From Phenylobacterium aquaticum (GTDB lineage Bacteria > Pseudomonadota > Alphaproteobacteria > Caulobacterales > Caulobacteraceae), in NCBI RefSeq assembly GCF_947378715.1, contig NZ_CANCLE010000040.1:1-26342 (forward strand): a stretch of DNA of 26,342 nt, in the 5' to 3' direction. Positions 7,414 through 14,297 of this stretch are shown piece after piece (positions within the stretch are counted from its first letter, which is position 1; the number at the start of each line of letters is the position of its first letter). Both the position numbers and the translations under genes were made by a program. The notes beneath the pieces are model-generated. The model worked only from the letters and a program-made list of their open reading frames with translations, had not been told where the DNA came from and did not search any database.

Positions 7414-8277
7414 ATGGACCGTCTGAAGGGCAAGATCGCCGTCATCACCGGGGGCTGTGCTGGCATTGGATTGGCGACGGTCGAGCGGTTCGAGGCCGAG
7501 GGCGCCCGGGTGCTGGTCGGCGACATAGATGATGCGGCTGGCGCGGCCCTGGAGGCGCGCTTTCCAGGGACGGTCGCCTACCGCCGGTGCGACGTGACCG
7601 ACGAGCCCCAGATCGAGGCCCTGATGGCCCACGCCGTCGACCGGTTCGGGGGGCTGGATATCCTGTTCAACAACGCCGGCGCCGGGGGCTCGCCCCAGCG
7701 GCTGGAGGAGATGACCGGCGAGGCCTGGGACCGCAGCCAGGGCCTGTTGCTGCGCTCGGTGGCGCTCGGCATGCGCTACGCCCTGCCGCACATGAAGGCC
7801 CGGGGCGGCGGCGCGATCGTCAACACCGCCTCGATCGCCGGCCTGCAGGCGGGCATGGGACCGATCGCCTATTCGGTGGCCAAGGCCGGGGTGATCCACC
7901 TGACCAAGGTCGCCGCCGCCGAACTGGCCCGCGACGGGGTGCGGGTCAACGCCATCTGCCCCGGCCTGATCCTGACCAATATCTTCACCCCGTCCGAGAC
8001 GGTGCCCGCCGGCATGGCCGAGCTGATCAAGCAGACCATGGCCCAACAGGCGCCCGACGCCCAGCCGATCGCCAAGCCAGGCCTGCCCGCCGATATCGCC
8101 AACGCCGCCCTGTTCTTCGCCTCGGACGAAAGCGCCTTCGTCACCGGGGTCCACATGCTGGTGGACGGCGGCATGTTCGTCGGCCCCCGTCAAAGCTGGG
8201 ACCCGGAAATGCGCGCCGAACGCACCCGCATGCAGGAGGCGCGGCGCGCCGCCTTCGAAGCGGGGCAGGCCTCTTAG
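7414..8277 (+). CDS. short-chain dehydrogenase/reductase (classical SDR)
   Basis: Cytosolic NAD(P)-dependent oxidoreductase, 287 aa, acting on an alcohol/ketone; the substrate is not identifiable. Visible motifs are the cofactor loop TGGCAGIG (12-19), D37 at the end of beta-2 (favours NAD over NADP), CDV at 59-61, NNAG (86-89), catalytic S140, Y153 and K157 (YSVAK), and CPG after beta-6. The tetrad Asn expected at about 112 is Leu (sequence LLLRSVALGM). The start is ATG 7414, with GGGGAG ~7 nt upstream; an earlier in-frame start at 7351 lacks support and would invade the promoter. It is divergent from the TonB receptor and followed after 3 nt by the convergent oxidoreductase gene. Confidence 0.9.
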   Translation: MDRLKGKIAVITGGCAGIGLATVERFEAEGARVLVGDIDDAAGAALEARFPGTVAYRRCDVTDEPQIEALMAHAVDRFGGLDILFNNAGAGGSPQRLEEMTGEAWDRSQGLLLRSVALGMRYALPHMKARGGGAIVNTASIAGLQAGMGPIAYSVAKAGVIHLTKVAAAELARDGVRVNAICPGLILTNIFTPSETVPAGMAELIKQTMAQQAPDAQPIAKPGLPADIANAALFFASDESAFVTGVHMLVDGGMFVGPRQSWDPEMRAERTRMQEARRAAFEAGQAS

Positions 8278-8280
8278 CTC

Positions 8281-9261
8281 TTAGAGTGTCAGGACCACCT
8301 TGCCGACCACCTCGCCGCGTTCCAGGGCGGCGTGGGCCTCGCCCGCCTGGGCGAGCGGATAGGTGCGGTCGATCACCGGCTTGAGCTTGCCGGCCGCGAT
8401 CCAGGGCCAGACGGTCGCCTCGACGGCGGCCGCCAGGCGCGCCTTCTCATCGGCGTCGCGGGGCCGCAGGGTCGAGCCGGTGACCACCGCGCGCTTCTGC
8501 ATCAGCCGGAAGATCTGCAACGGAACCTCGCCCCCGCCCTGGGCGGCGATGAACACGATGCGGCCGCCGGTCTTGATGGCGTCGAGATCCTTGGAGAAAT
8601 AGTCGCCGCCGACCATGTCGAGGATCACGTCGCAACCCCCGGCCTGCTTGGCGACCTCTGCGAAGTCCTGGGCGGTGACGTCGACGGCGATGTCGGCGCC
8701 GAGCTTTAGCGCCTGCGCCGTCTTGGTCGCGCCCCGGCTGGTGCCGATGACCTTGGCGCCGGCGGCCTTGGCCATGGGAATGGCGGTGGCCCCGATGCCG
8801 GAGGTCGCCCCGTGCACCATCAGGGTCTCGCCAGCTTTCAGCCCGCCGTGTTCAAACACATTGGCGAACACCGTGAACACCGTCTCCGGCAGGGCTGCGG
8901 CCTCGACTGCGGTGAAACCGGCCGGGATCGGCAGGGCGTGACGGGCGTCGACCACGGCGTATTGCGCATAGCCGCCGCCGCCGAGCAGGGCGCAGACCCG
9001 GTCGCCGGCCTTCCAGCGGCCCGCGCCTTCGATCACCTCGCCGGCGACCTCCAGGCCAAGCGTCTCCGGCGCTCCGGGCGGCGGCGGATAGGCGCCCATG
9101 CGCTGGATCAGGTCGGGACGATTGACGCCCGCAGCCTCGACCTTGATCAGAATCTGGCCCGGCCCGGGGGTCGGACGGGCGATCTGGACCGCCTTCAGGG
9201 CCTCGGCGGGCCCACGGCCGCCTTCCACCGCGATCGCGGTCATGGTCGTCGATTGGCTCAC
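8281..9261 (-). CDS. NAD(P)H:quinone oxidoreductase, PIG3-type zinc-free MDR
   Basis: Medium-chain dehydrogenase/reductase without zinc ligands, 326 aa, predicted to reduce quinones or enones with NADPH. Family marks are GVNRPDLIQRMGAYPPPPGA near residues 45-64 (typical of the PIG3 subgroup), GLEVAGEV, AALPETVFTVF, and the nucleotide-binding loop HGATSGIG (150-157). The start is GTG 9261, preceded at 8 nt by GGGAGG; an ATG six codons later (9243) is the alternative. It is convergent with the dehydrogenase (3-nt gap) and divergent from the DUF1192 gene. Confidence 0.9.
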   Translation of the reverse strand: MSQSTTMTAIAVEGGRGPAEALKAVQIARPTPGPGQILIKVEAAGVNRPDLIQRMGAYPPPPGAPETLGLEVAGEVIEGAGRWKAGDRVCALLGGGGYAQYAVVDARHALPIPAGFTAVEAAALPETVFTVFANVFEHGGLKAGETLMVHGATSGIGATAIPMAKAAGAKVIGTSRGATKTAQALKLGADIAVDVTAQDFAEVAKQAGGCDVILDMVGGDYFSKDLDAIKTGGRIVFIAAQGGGEVPLQIFRLMQKRAVVTGSTLRPRDADEKARLAAAVEATVWPWIAAGKLKPVIDRTYPLAQAGEAHAALERGEVVGKVVLTL

Positions 9262-9347
9262 GGGTGTGACCTCCCTGGTCTTGCGCAGGCTTTGCGTCCG
9301 CGTTCAGATAGACGCTTGATACGGGACGGCAAAGGGAGGCTCTTCAC

Positions 9348-9560
9348 ATGGAAGAACCTGCGAGCATCCGCGTCGGACGCGGTCAGAGATTGACCGAGGC
9401 CGTGAAGGAAGACCTGGAGCTCTATGCGGTGGCCGAGCTTGAGGATCGAATTGAGATCCTGCGCGGCGAGATCGCCCGTTGCGAGGCCCAGATCGGCCGC
9501 AAGCGGGCGGGGCGGGCGGCGGCGGATGCGCTGTTCGGTCCCAGCTCGTCGCAGACCTGA
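9348..9560 (+). CDS. DUF1192 family small protein
   Basis: A 70-residue cytoplasmic protein matching the short alphaproteobacterial DUF1192 family, with the hallmark ELEDRIEILRGEIARCEAQ helix followed by KRAGRAAADALF. The middle (~28-60) is a charged amphipathic helix that could form a short coiled coil. The function is not established. ATG 9348 is preceded at 8 nt by GGGAGG. It sits directly upstream of rcdA, but a sigma-54-type promoter lies between them, so the two may be transcribed separately. Confidence 0.85.
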   Translation: MEEPASIRVGRGQRLTEAVKEDLELYAVAELEDRIEILRGEIARCEAQIGRKRAGRAAADALFGPSSSQT

Positions 9561-9590
9561 GACCGCTATGGAAGATGGCCCCACCAGCCT

Positions 9591-9606
9591 TGGCACGGGG
9601 GTTGCA
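9591..9606 (+). promoter_or_regulatory. sigma-54 (RpoN) -24/-12 promoter upstream of rcdA
   Basis: TGGCACG-N4-TTGCA at 9591-9606 matches every fixed base of the RpoN consensus. The invariant GG (9592-9593) and GC (9604-9605) have the required 10-nt spacing. It begins 31 nt after the DUF1192 stop and points at rcdA. The predicted start site is about 9617, giving an ~80-nt leader. No enhancer site was recognised with confidence upstream. Confidence 0.7.
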
Positions 9607-9630
9607 GCGCCGGGAAGCGAATACCGGCGC
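9607..9630 (+). repeat. stem-loop at the predicted rcdA transcription start
   Basis: GCGCCGG (9607-9613) pairs with CCGGCGC (9624-9630) around a 10-nt loop. The predicted sigma-54 start site falls in the loop, so the dyad is more likely a protein site on DNA than an RNA hairpin for that transcript. Confidence 0.35.
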
Positions 9631-9632
9631 CT

Positions 9633-9662
9633 GTCCACGGACGACATCCCGTCCAAGGACGA
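9633..9662 (+). promoter_or_regulatory. two copies of GTCC-N2-GGACGA in the rcdA leader
   Basis: GTCCACGGACGA (9633-9644) and GTCCAAGGACGA (9651-9662) are 12-bp direct repeats differing at one base, 18 nt apart. Each contains the dyad GTCC-N2-GGAC. They lie between the predicted start site and the rcdA ATG, and could be binding sites for a dimeric regulator or tandem small RNA hairpins. Confidence 0.35.
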
Positions 9663-9698
9663 TCTGGGGCGCGTACGACTTTGTCGGGGACGATTTTT

Positions 9699-10214
9699 AT
9701 GAGTGATGGCATTGCGCCGACCACGGCCCGCCGCGCGGATGTGATCCGCGACTTCGCGGGCTCCGAGCTGTTCGACCGCACCTTCCAGGAAGGTATGGAC
9801 CTGGTCGAGGAGACCGCCGGCTATCTGGACGGCTCTGGCCGCCAGGAGTCCAAGCTTCTGTCGCGCAACGCCGCGCTCGCCTACGCCGCCGAGAGCATGC
9901 GCCTGACCACCCGGCTGATGCAGGTGGCCTCTTGGCTGCTGGTGCAACGCGCCGTGCGTGAAGGCGACATGCCGCCCGAGGGCGCCTGCGACGACCGCTA
10001 TCGCCTGGGCGCCGAGGACGTCTGCCGGCCGGGCGCGACCAAGACCGCCGAGGAACTGCCGGCCGGTCTCCTGACCCTGCTGGAGCGCTCCGAGCGTCTC
10101 TATGAGCGGGTCCGCCACCTGGACCGCCGCATGTATGTCGAGGCCGACGAGACCGAGACCGCCAACCCCGTGGCCGATCACATGGACCGCCTGCGCTCAG
10201 CGTTTGGGGGCTAA
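9699..10214 (+). CDS. rcdA: RcdA, ClpXP adaptor / regulator of CtrA degradation (DUF1465)
   Basis: Cell-cycle proteolysis adaptor, 171 aa. In Caulobacter, RcdA joins CpdR-primed ClpXP to deliver substrates such as TacA, and with PopA it localises CtrA degradation to the cell pole. The sequence shows the DUF1465 signature (SELFDRTFQEGMDLVEETA at ~23-41 and ESMRLTTRLMQVASWLLVQ near 66-84), a long helical bundle, and a polar C-terminal tail. I take ATG 9699 (MSDGIAP) as the start; a TTG at 9681 is in frame but unsupported. It lies downstream of a sigma-54-like promoter and upstream of a strong bidirectional terminator, with rpmE convergent. Loss of CtrA-degradation control in other species is species-dependent, so the role here is inferred by family. 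Confidence 0.88.
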   Translation: MSDGIAPTTARRADVIRDFAGSELFDRTFQEGMDLVEETAGYLDGSGRQESKLLSRNAALAYAAESMRLTTRLMQVASWLLVQRAVREGDMPPEGACDDRYRLGAEDVCRPGATKTAEELPAGLLTLLERSERLYERVRHLDRRMYVEADETETANPVADHMDRLRSAFGG

Positions 10215-10217
10215 GAC

Positions 10218-10350
10218 CTTCCTCCCTCTCCTTCATGGGGAGGGACAGGCCGCGTGAGCGGCCAGAGTGGGGAGCTGCGTCAGCCCCAAGAGCCCCACCC
10301 GTCTGGCGCTCCGCGCCAGCCACCCTCCCCACGCGGGGGAGGGAGAAGAC
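10218..10350. repeat. dyad-rich intergenic repeat (REP/BIME-like)
   Basis: A block of nested palindromes: CCTCCCTCTCC paired with GGGGAGGGA, GGCCGCG-TGA-GCGGCC, CTGGCGC-TCC-GCGCCAG, and CCTCCCC paired with GGGGGAGG. Its block order (C-rich start, central GTGGGGAGCTG, C-rich end) resembles the element at the right end of the window. No coding sense. Confidence 0.55.
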
Positions 10351-10360
10351 CAGACAACAG

Positions 10361-10395
10361 AAAAAGCGCCGCGCGGTTCACGCGGCGCTTTTTTT
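10361..10395. terminator. bidirectional intrinsic terminator shared by rcdA and rpmE
   Basis: AAAAAGCGCCGCG (10361-10373) pairs with CGCGGCGCTTTTT (10381-10393) around the 7-nt loop 10374-10380. Seven T follow on the plus strand and five on the minus strand. It sits between the convergent rcdA and rpmE stops and can end both transcripts. Confidence 0.85.
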
Positions 10396-10428
10396 GATCT
10401 GGATCGAAGCGGCCAGGGCCGCCGCGAC

Positions 10429-10653
10429 TTACTTGCGGGTGAACGCGCCGAACTTGGCGTTGAAGCGCGACACGCGACCGCCACGGTCCAGCAGTTGCTG
10501 GTTGCCGCCGGTCCAGGCCGGGTGGGTCTTCGGATCGATATCGAGGTTCAGCGTCGCGCCCGGCTTCCCGTAGGTGGAGCGCGTCTGATAGCTCGTGCCG
10601 TCCGTCATCACCACGGTGATGAAGTGATAGTCGGGATGGGTGTCTTGTTTCAT
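10429..10653 (-). CDS. rpmE: 50S ribosomal protein L31, zinc-free form
   Basis: Large-subunit ribosomal protein, 74 aa. It matches type-A L31 (MKQDTHPDYHFITVVMTDG, then LDIDPKTHPAWTGG, GGRVSRFNAKFG). The four zinc-binding cysteines of the C+ form are absent: the positions read VMTDG and DPKTH. This zinc-independent C- version is normal in many alphaproteobacteria. Candidate promoter TTGCTC, 18 nt, TATAGG (10758-10729). A good Shine-Dalgarno is not visible next to the ATG. The shared terminator follows. Confidence 0.95.
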   Translation of the reverse strand: MKQDTHPDYHFITVVMTDGTSYQTRSTYGKPGATLNLDIDPKTHPAWTGGNQQLLDRGGRVSRFNAKFGAFTRK

Positions 10654-10728
10654 TTCGGAGGCATCCGACCTAAAGGAGCGGCATCAAAGAGGACGGCCCG
10701 CCGAGTGGGCGGGCGCGAACGAGCCGCG

Positions 10729-10758
10729 CCTATACAGGAAAAGGCGGGGCGAGAGCAA
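10729..10758 (-). promoter_or_regulatory. candidate rpmE promoter
   Basis: On the minus strand TTGCTC (10758-10753) and TATAGG (10734-10729) are separated by 18 nt, with a start site near 10722, about 70 nt before the rpmE ATG. Confidence 0.45.
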
Positions 10759-10771
10759 GGGCGCGATTTTC

Positions 10772-12622
10772 ATGAGTGAATTGGGGGCCGAGCCTCAGGT
10801 GGACGGCCGGCCGACGGCAGGCGCCGCTTTGGTTCAGGAGATCTCCGAGGCGGCTGAGCGCCGACCGCGCAGCCGCAACGTCCGAGCGCTGGGCCGACTC
10901 TTGCCGTTCATCGGCGCCCACAAGGCCGATGCGGGCTTCGCCAGCGTCTTCCTGTTGACCGCCACGGCCTCGACACTCGGGCTCTCCGCCGCCGTCCGCC
11001 TGCTGGTCGATCACCTGACCTCGGCCAAGGCGAACCCGCAATCGGTCGACGCCTGGTTCATCCTGCTGGGCGCCGTGGCCGTCGCCTTGGCCCTGTCTTC
11101 CGCCCTGCGCTACTTCTTCGTCACCAAGCTGGGCGAGCGCATCGTCGCCGACCTGCGCAAGGCGACCTACGCCCACATCCTGACCCTGGATCCGGCCTTC
11201 TTCCTGGCCACCAAGACCGGTGAGGTCTTGTCGCGCCTCACCACCGACATCCAGATCGTCGAGAGCCTGCTCTCCACCTCGGTCTCCATGGCGCTGCGCA
11301 ATTTCCTGACCCTGATCGGCGCCCTGATCATGCTGATGGTGGTCAGCCCCCACCTGACCGGCCTGGTGCTGTTGATCTTCCCGGTCGTGCTGGCGCCCCT
11401 GTTCCTGTTCGGCCGCCAGGTCCGCAAGCTGACCGCCTCGACCCAGGACCAGTTCGCCAAGGCCGTTGGTCATGCCGGGGAGACCCTCGACGCGCTGGAG
11501 ATCGTCCAGGCCTTTGGCCGTGAAGCGTCCGGCGCCGCCCGCTTCGGCGAGGCGGTCGAGGCCTCGTTCCGCACGTCCCTGCGCCGCATGACCGCCCGCG
11601 CCACCATGACCGCAGCGGTGATCGCCCTGGTGTTCGGCGGGGTGGTCGCGATCTTCTGGCTGGGCGTCCACGCCGGCCTGCGCGGCGACATGAGCTGGGG
11701 CGCGCTCTTCCAGTTCGCCCTGCTCTCCGTCCTGGCCGCCAGTTCGGTCGGCGCGCTCGGCGAGACCTGGGGCGATGTCCAGAAGGCGGCCGGGGCGATG
11801 GAGCGGATTTCCGACCTGCTCGACGCCGAGCCTGGCATTTCCGCACCCCCGGTCCCCAAGCATCTGCCGGTGGCCGGCGCGGGCGAGGTCGCCTTCGACA
11901 ATGTCACCTTCGCCTATCCCGGCCGCCCGGACCTGCCGGCCCTGACCGGCTTCACCCTGCGCGTGGCGCCGGGCGAGCGGGTGGCCCTGGTCGGCCCCTC
12001 GGGCGCCGGCAAGAGCACGGTCTTCCGCCTGCTGCTGCGCTTCTATGACCCTCAGGCGGGCGTGGTCCGGCTCGACGGCGTCGACCTGCGCGACGCCGAT
12101 CCCGCCGAACTTCGCCGCCGCATGGCCCTGGTCGCCCAGGAGAGCCCGCTGTTCTCCGGCTCACCTACCGAGAACATCCGCTTCGGCCGCGAGGGCGCCT
12201 CCGACGCCGAGATCCACGCCGCCGCCCGCGCCGCCCAGGCCGAGGGTTTCATCCAGGCCCTGCCGCAGGGCTATGACACCCCGCTGGGCGAACGGGCCCG
12301 TAGCCTGTCCGGCGGCCAGCGCCAACGCCTGGCCATCGCCCGGGCGCTCGTCCGCGAGGCGCCGATCCTGCTGCTCGACGAGGCCACCAGCGCTCTGGAC
12401 GCCGAGAACGAGCAACTGGTCCAGCGCGCGCTGGACGGCGCCATGGACGGCCACACCACGATCGTCATCGCCCACCGCCTGGCCACCGTGCTCAAGGCCG
12501 ACCGCATCGTGGTGATGGACGCAGGCCGGGTGGTCGAGCAGGGCACGCACCAGGAGCTGGCCAGCCGCGGCGGGCTCTACGCCCGCTTGGCCGCCCTCCA
12601 GTTCGGGGACGCGGCGGCTTAG
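10772..12622 (+). CDS. ABC exporter, ABCB half-transporter (membrane + ATPase domains)
   Basis: Inner-membrane ATP-driven exporter, 616 aa, working as a homodimer. The N-terminal six-helix exporter domain covers about residues 50-330. The ATPase domain follows with Walker A GPSGAGKST (408-416), Q-loop VAQESPLFSG, signature LSGGQ (512-516), Walker B ILLLDE (532-537) and switch His568. The layout resembles MsbA/lipid or multidrug exporters; the substrate is not deducible. ATG 10772 is chosen because the 44-residue upstream extension (from 10640) would overlap rpmE and its promoter. The stop overlaps the stop of the convergent acyl-CoA ligase by 4 nt. Confidence 0.9.
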   Translation: MSELGAEPQVDGRPTAGAALVQEISEAAERRPRSRNVRALGRLLPFIGAHKADAGFASVFLLTATASTLGLSAAVRLLVDHLTSAKANPQSVDAWFILLGAVAVALALSSALRYFFVTKLGERIVADLRKATYAHILTLDPAFFLATKTGEVLSRLTTDIQIVESLLSTSVSMALRNFLTLIGALIMLMVVSPHLTGLVLLIFPVVLAPLFLFGRQVRKLTASTQDQFAKAVGHAGETLDALEIVQAFGREASGAARFGEAVEASFRTSLRRMTARATMTAAVIALVFGGVVAIFWLGVHAGLRGDMSWGALFQFALLSVLAASSVGALGETWGDVQKAAGAMERISDLLDAEPGISAPPVPKHLPVAGAGEVAFDNVTFAYPGRPDLPALTGFTLRVAPGERVALVGPSGAGKSTVFRLLLRFYDPQAGVVRLDGVDLRDADPAELRRRMALVAQESPLFSGSPTENIRFGREGASDAEIHAAARAAQAEGFIQALPQGYDTPLGERARSLSGGQRQRLAIARALVREAPILLLDEATSALDAENEQLVQRALDGAMDGHTTIVIAHRLATVLKADRIVVMDAGRVVEQGTHQELASRGGLYARLAALQFGDAAA

Positions 12623-14091
12623 GCCGGCTTCAGCCGCGCTTCCCGAAGCGCTGAGCGCCGCACCTTGCCGGCGTCGTCGCGCAGGGGTTCGTCGACGAAC
12701 TCATAGGTCCGCGGCTGCTTGTAGGTGACCAGCCGGGTCGACAGGTGCTCGCGCAAGCTCGCCTCGTCACAGGCGCCCTTGGTCTGGACGATGGCGTGGA
12801 TCAGGTTGCCCAGGTCGTCGTCGGGGATGCCGATCACCGCGCAGGACTGCACGGCGCCGTGCTCCTCCAGGGCCGACTCGATCTCGGCCGGATAGACGTT
12901 GGAGCCGCCGACCAGGATCATGTCGGTGCGCCGGTCGGCCAGGTAGAGATAACCCTCGGCGTCGAACCAGCCGATGTCGCCCAGGCTTTCCCAGCCGCCC
13001 TCCAGGGTCTTGGCCGTGGCGCCGAGATATTTGTAGGACGGCGGCGCGCCGGCCGGGCGGCGCATATAGATCTCGCCCACCTCGCCGGCCGGCAGCACCG
13101 AGCCGTCTTCGCCGATGGCGATCATCTCGCCCACCGTCACCCGGCCGACCGAGCCGCGATGCTCCAGCCACTCGGTCCCGGTGATGGTGGTCACGGCCTG
13201 GGCCTCGGTGCCGGCATAGAGCTCCATCACCGTCTCAGGCCCGACCCAGTGGATGAAGGCCTCCTTCAGCCAGGCCGGACACGGCGCGGCCAGGTGCCAG
13301 AGGGTCTCCAGGGAGGAAAGGTCATAGGCCGCCCGCGTCTCCTCCGGCAGCCGCCAGATGCGGGTCATCATGGTCGGCACCAGATAGATCCAGGTCGCCT
13401 TGTGCGCCTGGATCGCCGCCAGGGTCCCCTCGGGATCGAAGCGCGGCAGGATCACCATGTGCGCGCCCTGGCCGAAGGCGGCCATCATCATTCCGAAGCC
13501 GGCATTGTGATAGAGCGGGGCAGGCAGCAGCGCGATGGATCCGGTGCGCATCCGCCAGCCGCCGACCTCCGGCGTCTCCGCCGCCGTCACCCCGGGCTGG
13601 CCGGACAGGATCAGCTTCGGACGGCCAGTAGAGCCGCCGCTGGTCGGGGCCTTGGAGACCGGCGCCGTGGCGTCGGCCAGGTCGCTGTCGTCTTCGGATT
13701 TCGCCAGGATGTCGGTCAGGGTCACCAGCGGCCGGTCGATCTGGACCTTGAAGTCGGCGATGACGATCGGGGTCCTGGCGAGCTCCATGATCGCCTCCAG
13801 CTCGCCCTGGGGCAGGCGGAACGAGACCGGCTGCGGCGTCGCCCCCAGCTTCCAGATCCCCCAGCAGGCCACGGCGAAATCGATGGAGTTGGGCAGGCCC
13901 AGGGTCACCAGGTCGCCGTGCTTGACGCCCAGGGCCGCCAGGCCGCGGGCCGCGCGGTTGGTCAGGCGATGGAACTGGCCATAGGTCAGGGTCTGGTCCT
14001 TGCACGACACCGCCGGGGCGTCGGGCTTGAGCGCCGCCCACTGCTGCAGCTTGGCGCCCAGGGAGATCATTTCGGGGGTGTCGTCGGCCAT
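12619..14091 (-). CDS. AMP-forming acyl/aryl-CoA ligase with variant P-loop
   Basis: ANL-superfamily adenylating enzyme, 490 aa, expected to activate a carboxylic acid to its acyl-AMP and then its CoA thioester. Motifs: P-loop TSGGSTGRPKL instead of the usual SSGTTGxPKG, A5 region ELYAGTEAQ, GDIGWFDAEGYLYLADRRTDMI (A7/A8), GSNVYPAEIE, and the C-terminal catalytic lysine region AGKVRRSALR. The SGGSTG loop recalls bile-acid/steroid-type CoA ligases, but that is a loose impression. The start is ATG 14091; the frame extends upstream to 14268 without support. Divergent from a second ligase, and overlapping the ABC gene stop by 4 nt. Confidence 0.88.
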   Translation of the reverse strand: MADDTPEMISLGAKLQQWAALKPDAPAVSCKDQTLTYGQFHRLTNRAARGLAALGVKHGDLVTLGLPNSIDFAVACWGIWKLGATPQPVSFRLPQGELEAIMELARTPIVIADFKVQIDRPLVTLTDILAKSEDDSDLADATAPVSKAPTSGGSTGRPKLILSGQPGVTAAETPEVGGWRMRTGSIALLPAPLYHNAGFGMMMAAFGQGAHMVILPRFDPEGTLAAIQAHKATWIYLVPTMMTRIWRLPEETRAAYDLSSLETLWHLAAPCPAWLKEAFIHWVGPETVMELYAGTEAQAVTTITGTEWLEHRGSVGRVTVGEMIAIGEDGSVLPAGEVGEIYMRRPAGAPPSYKYLGATAKTLEGGWESLGDIGWFDAEGYLYLADRRTDMILVGGSNVYPAEIESALEEHGAVQSCAVIGIPDDDLGNLIHAIVQTKGACDEASLREHLSTRLVTYKQPRTYEFVDEPLRDDAGKVRRSALREARLKPA

Positions 14092-14170
14092 AATATGTTC
14101 CGTCCCAATGGCCTGGTCGGCGGCGGGACCGCAGCGCCAGGCGTCTTTTGAAATAGCTGTCGCCGCCGAT

Positions 14171-14198
14171 AGGAAAGAGCGGTCGCCGACACTTTCCT
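14171..14198. promoter_or_regulatory. inverted repeat AGGAAAG-N14-CTTTCCT between two divergent ligases
   Basis: Perfect 7-bp arms (14171-14177 and 14192-14198) with a 14-nt spacer, in the middle of the 206-nt divergent intergenic region. Candidate operator for both ligase genes. No convincing -35/-10 pair was identified nearby. Confidence 0.35.
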
Positions 14199-14297
14199 CC
14201 AGGGCAGGCCTGGGCGGCAAGCGCGCGATTGCAGGTCCCGCGCTTTCCAGCCTAAGAGGACCCAACAATTCGAACGATCGGTAGGTAGGAGGCCCTC

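Noticed and set aside
9568..9702. Short plus-strand ORF between DUF1192 and rcdA
   Set aside because: No Shine-Dalgarno or domain, and it spans the sigma-54 element and the leader repeats.
10640..10771. N-terminal extension of the ABC exporter
   Set aside because: It would overlap the rpmE coding start and promoter; the ATG at 10772 gives the normal exporter length.
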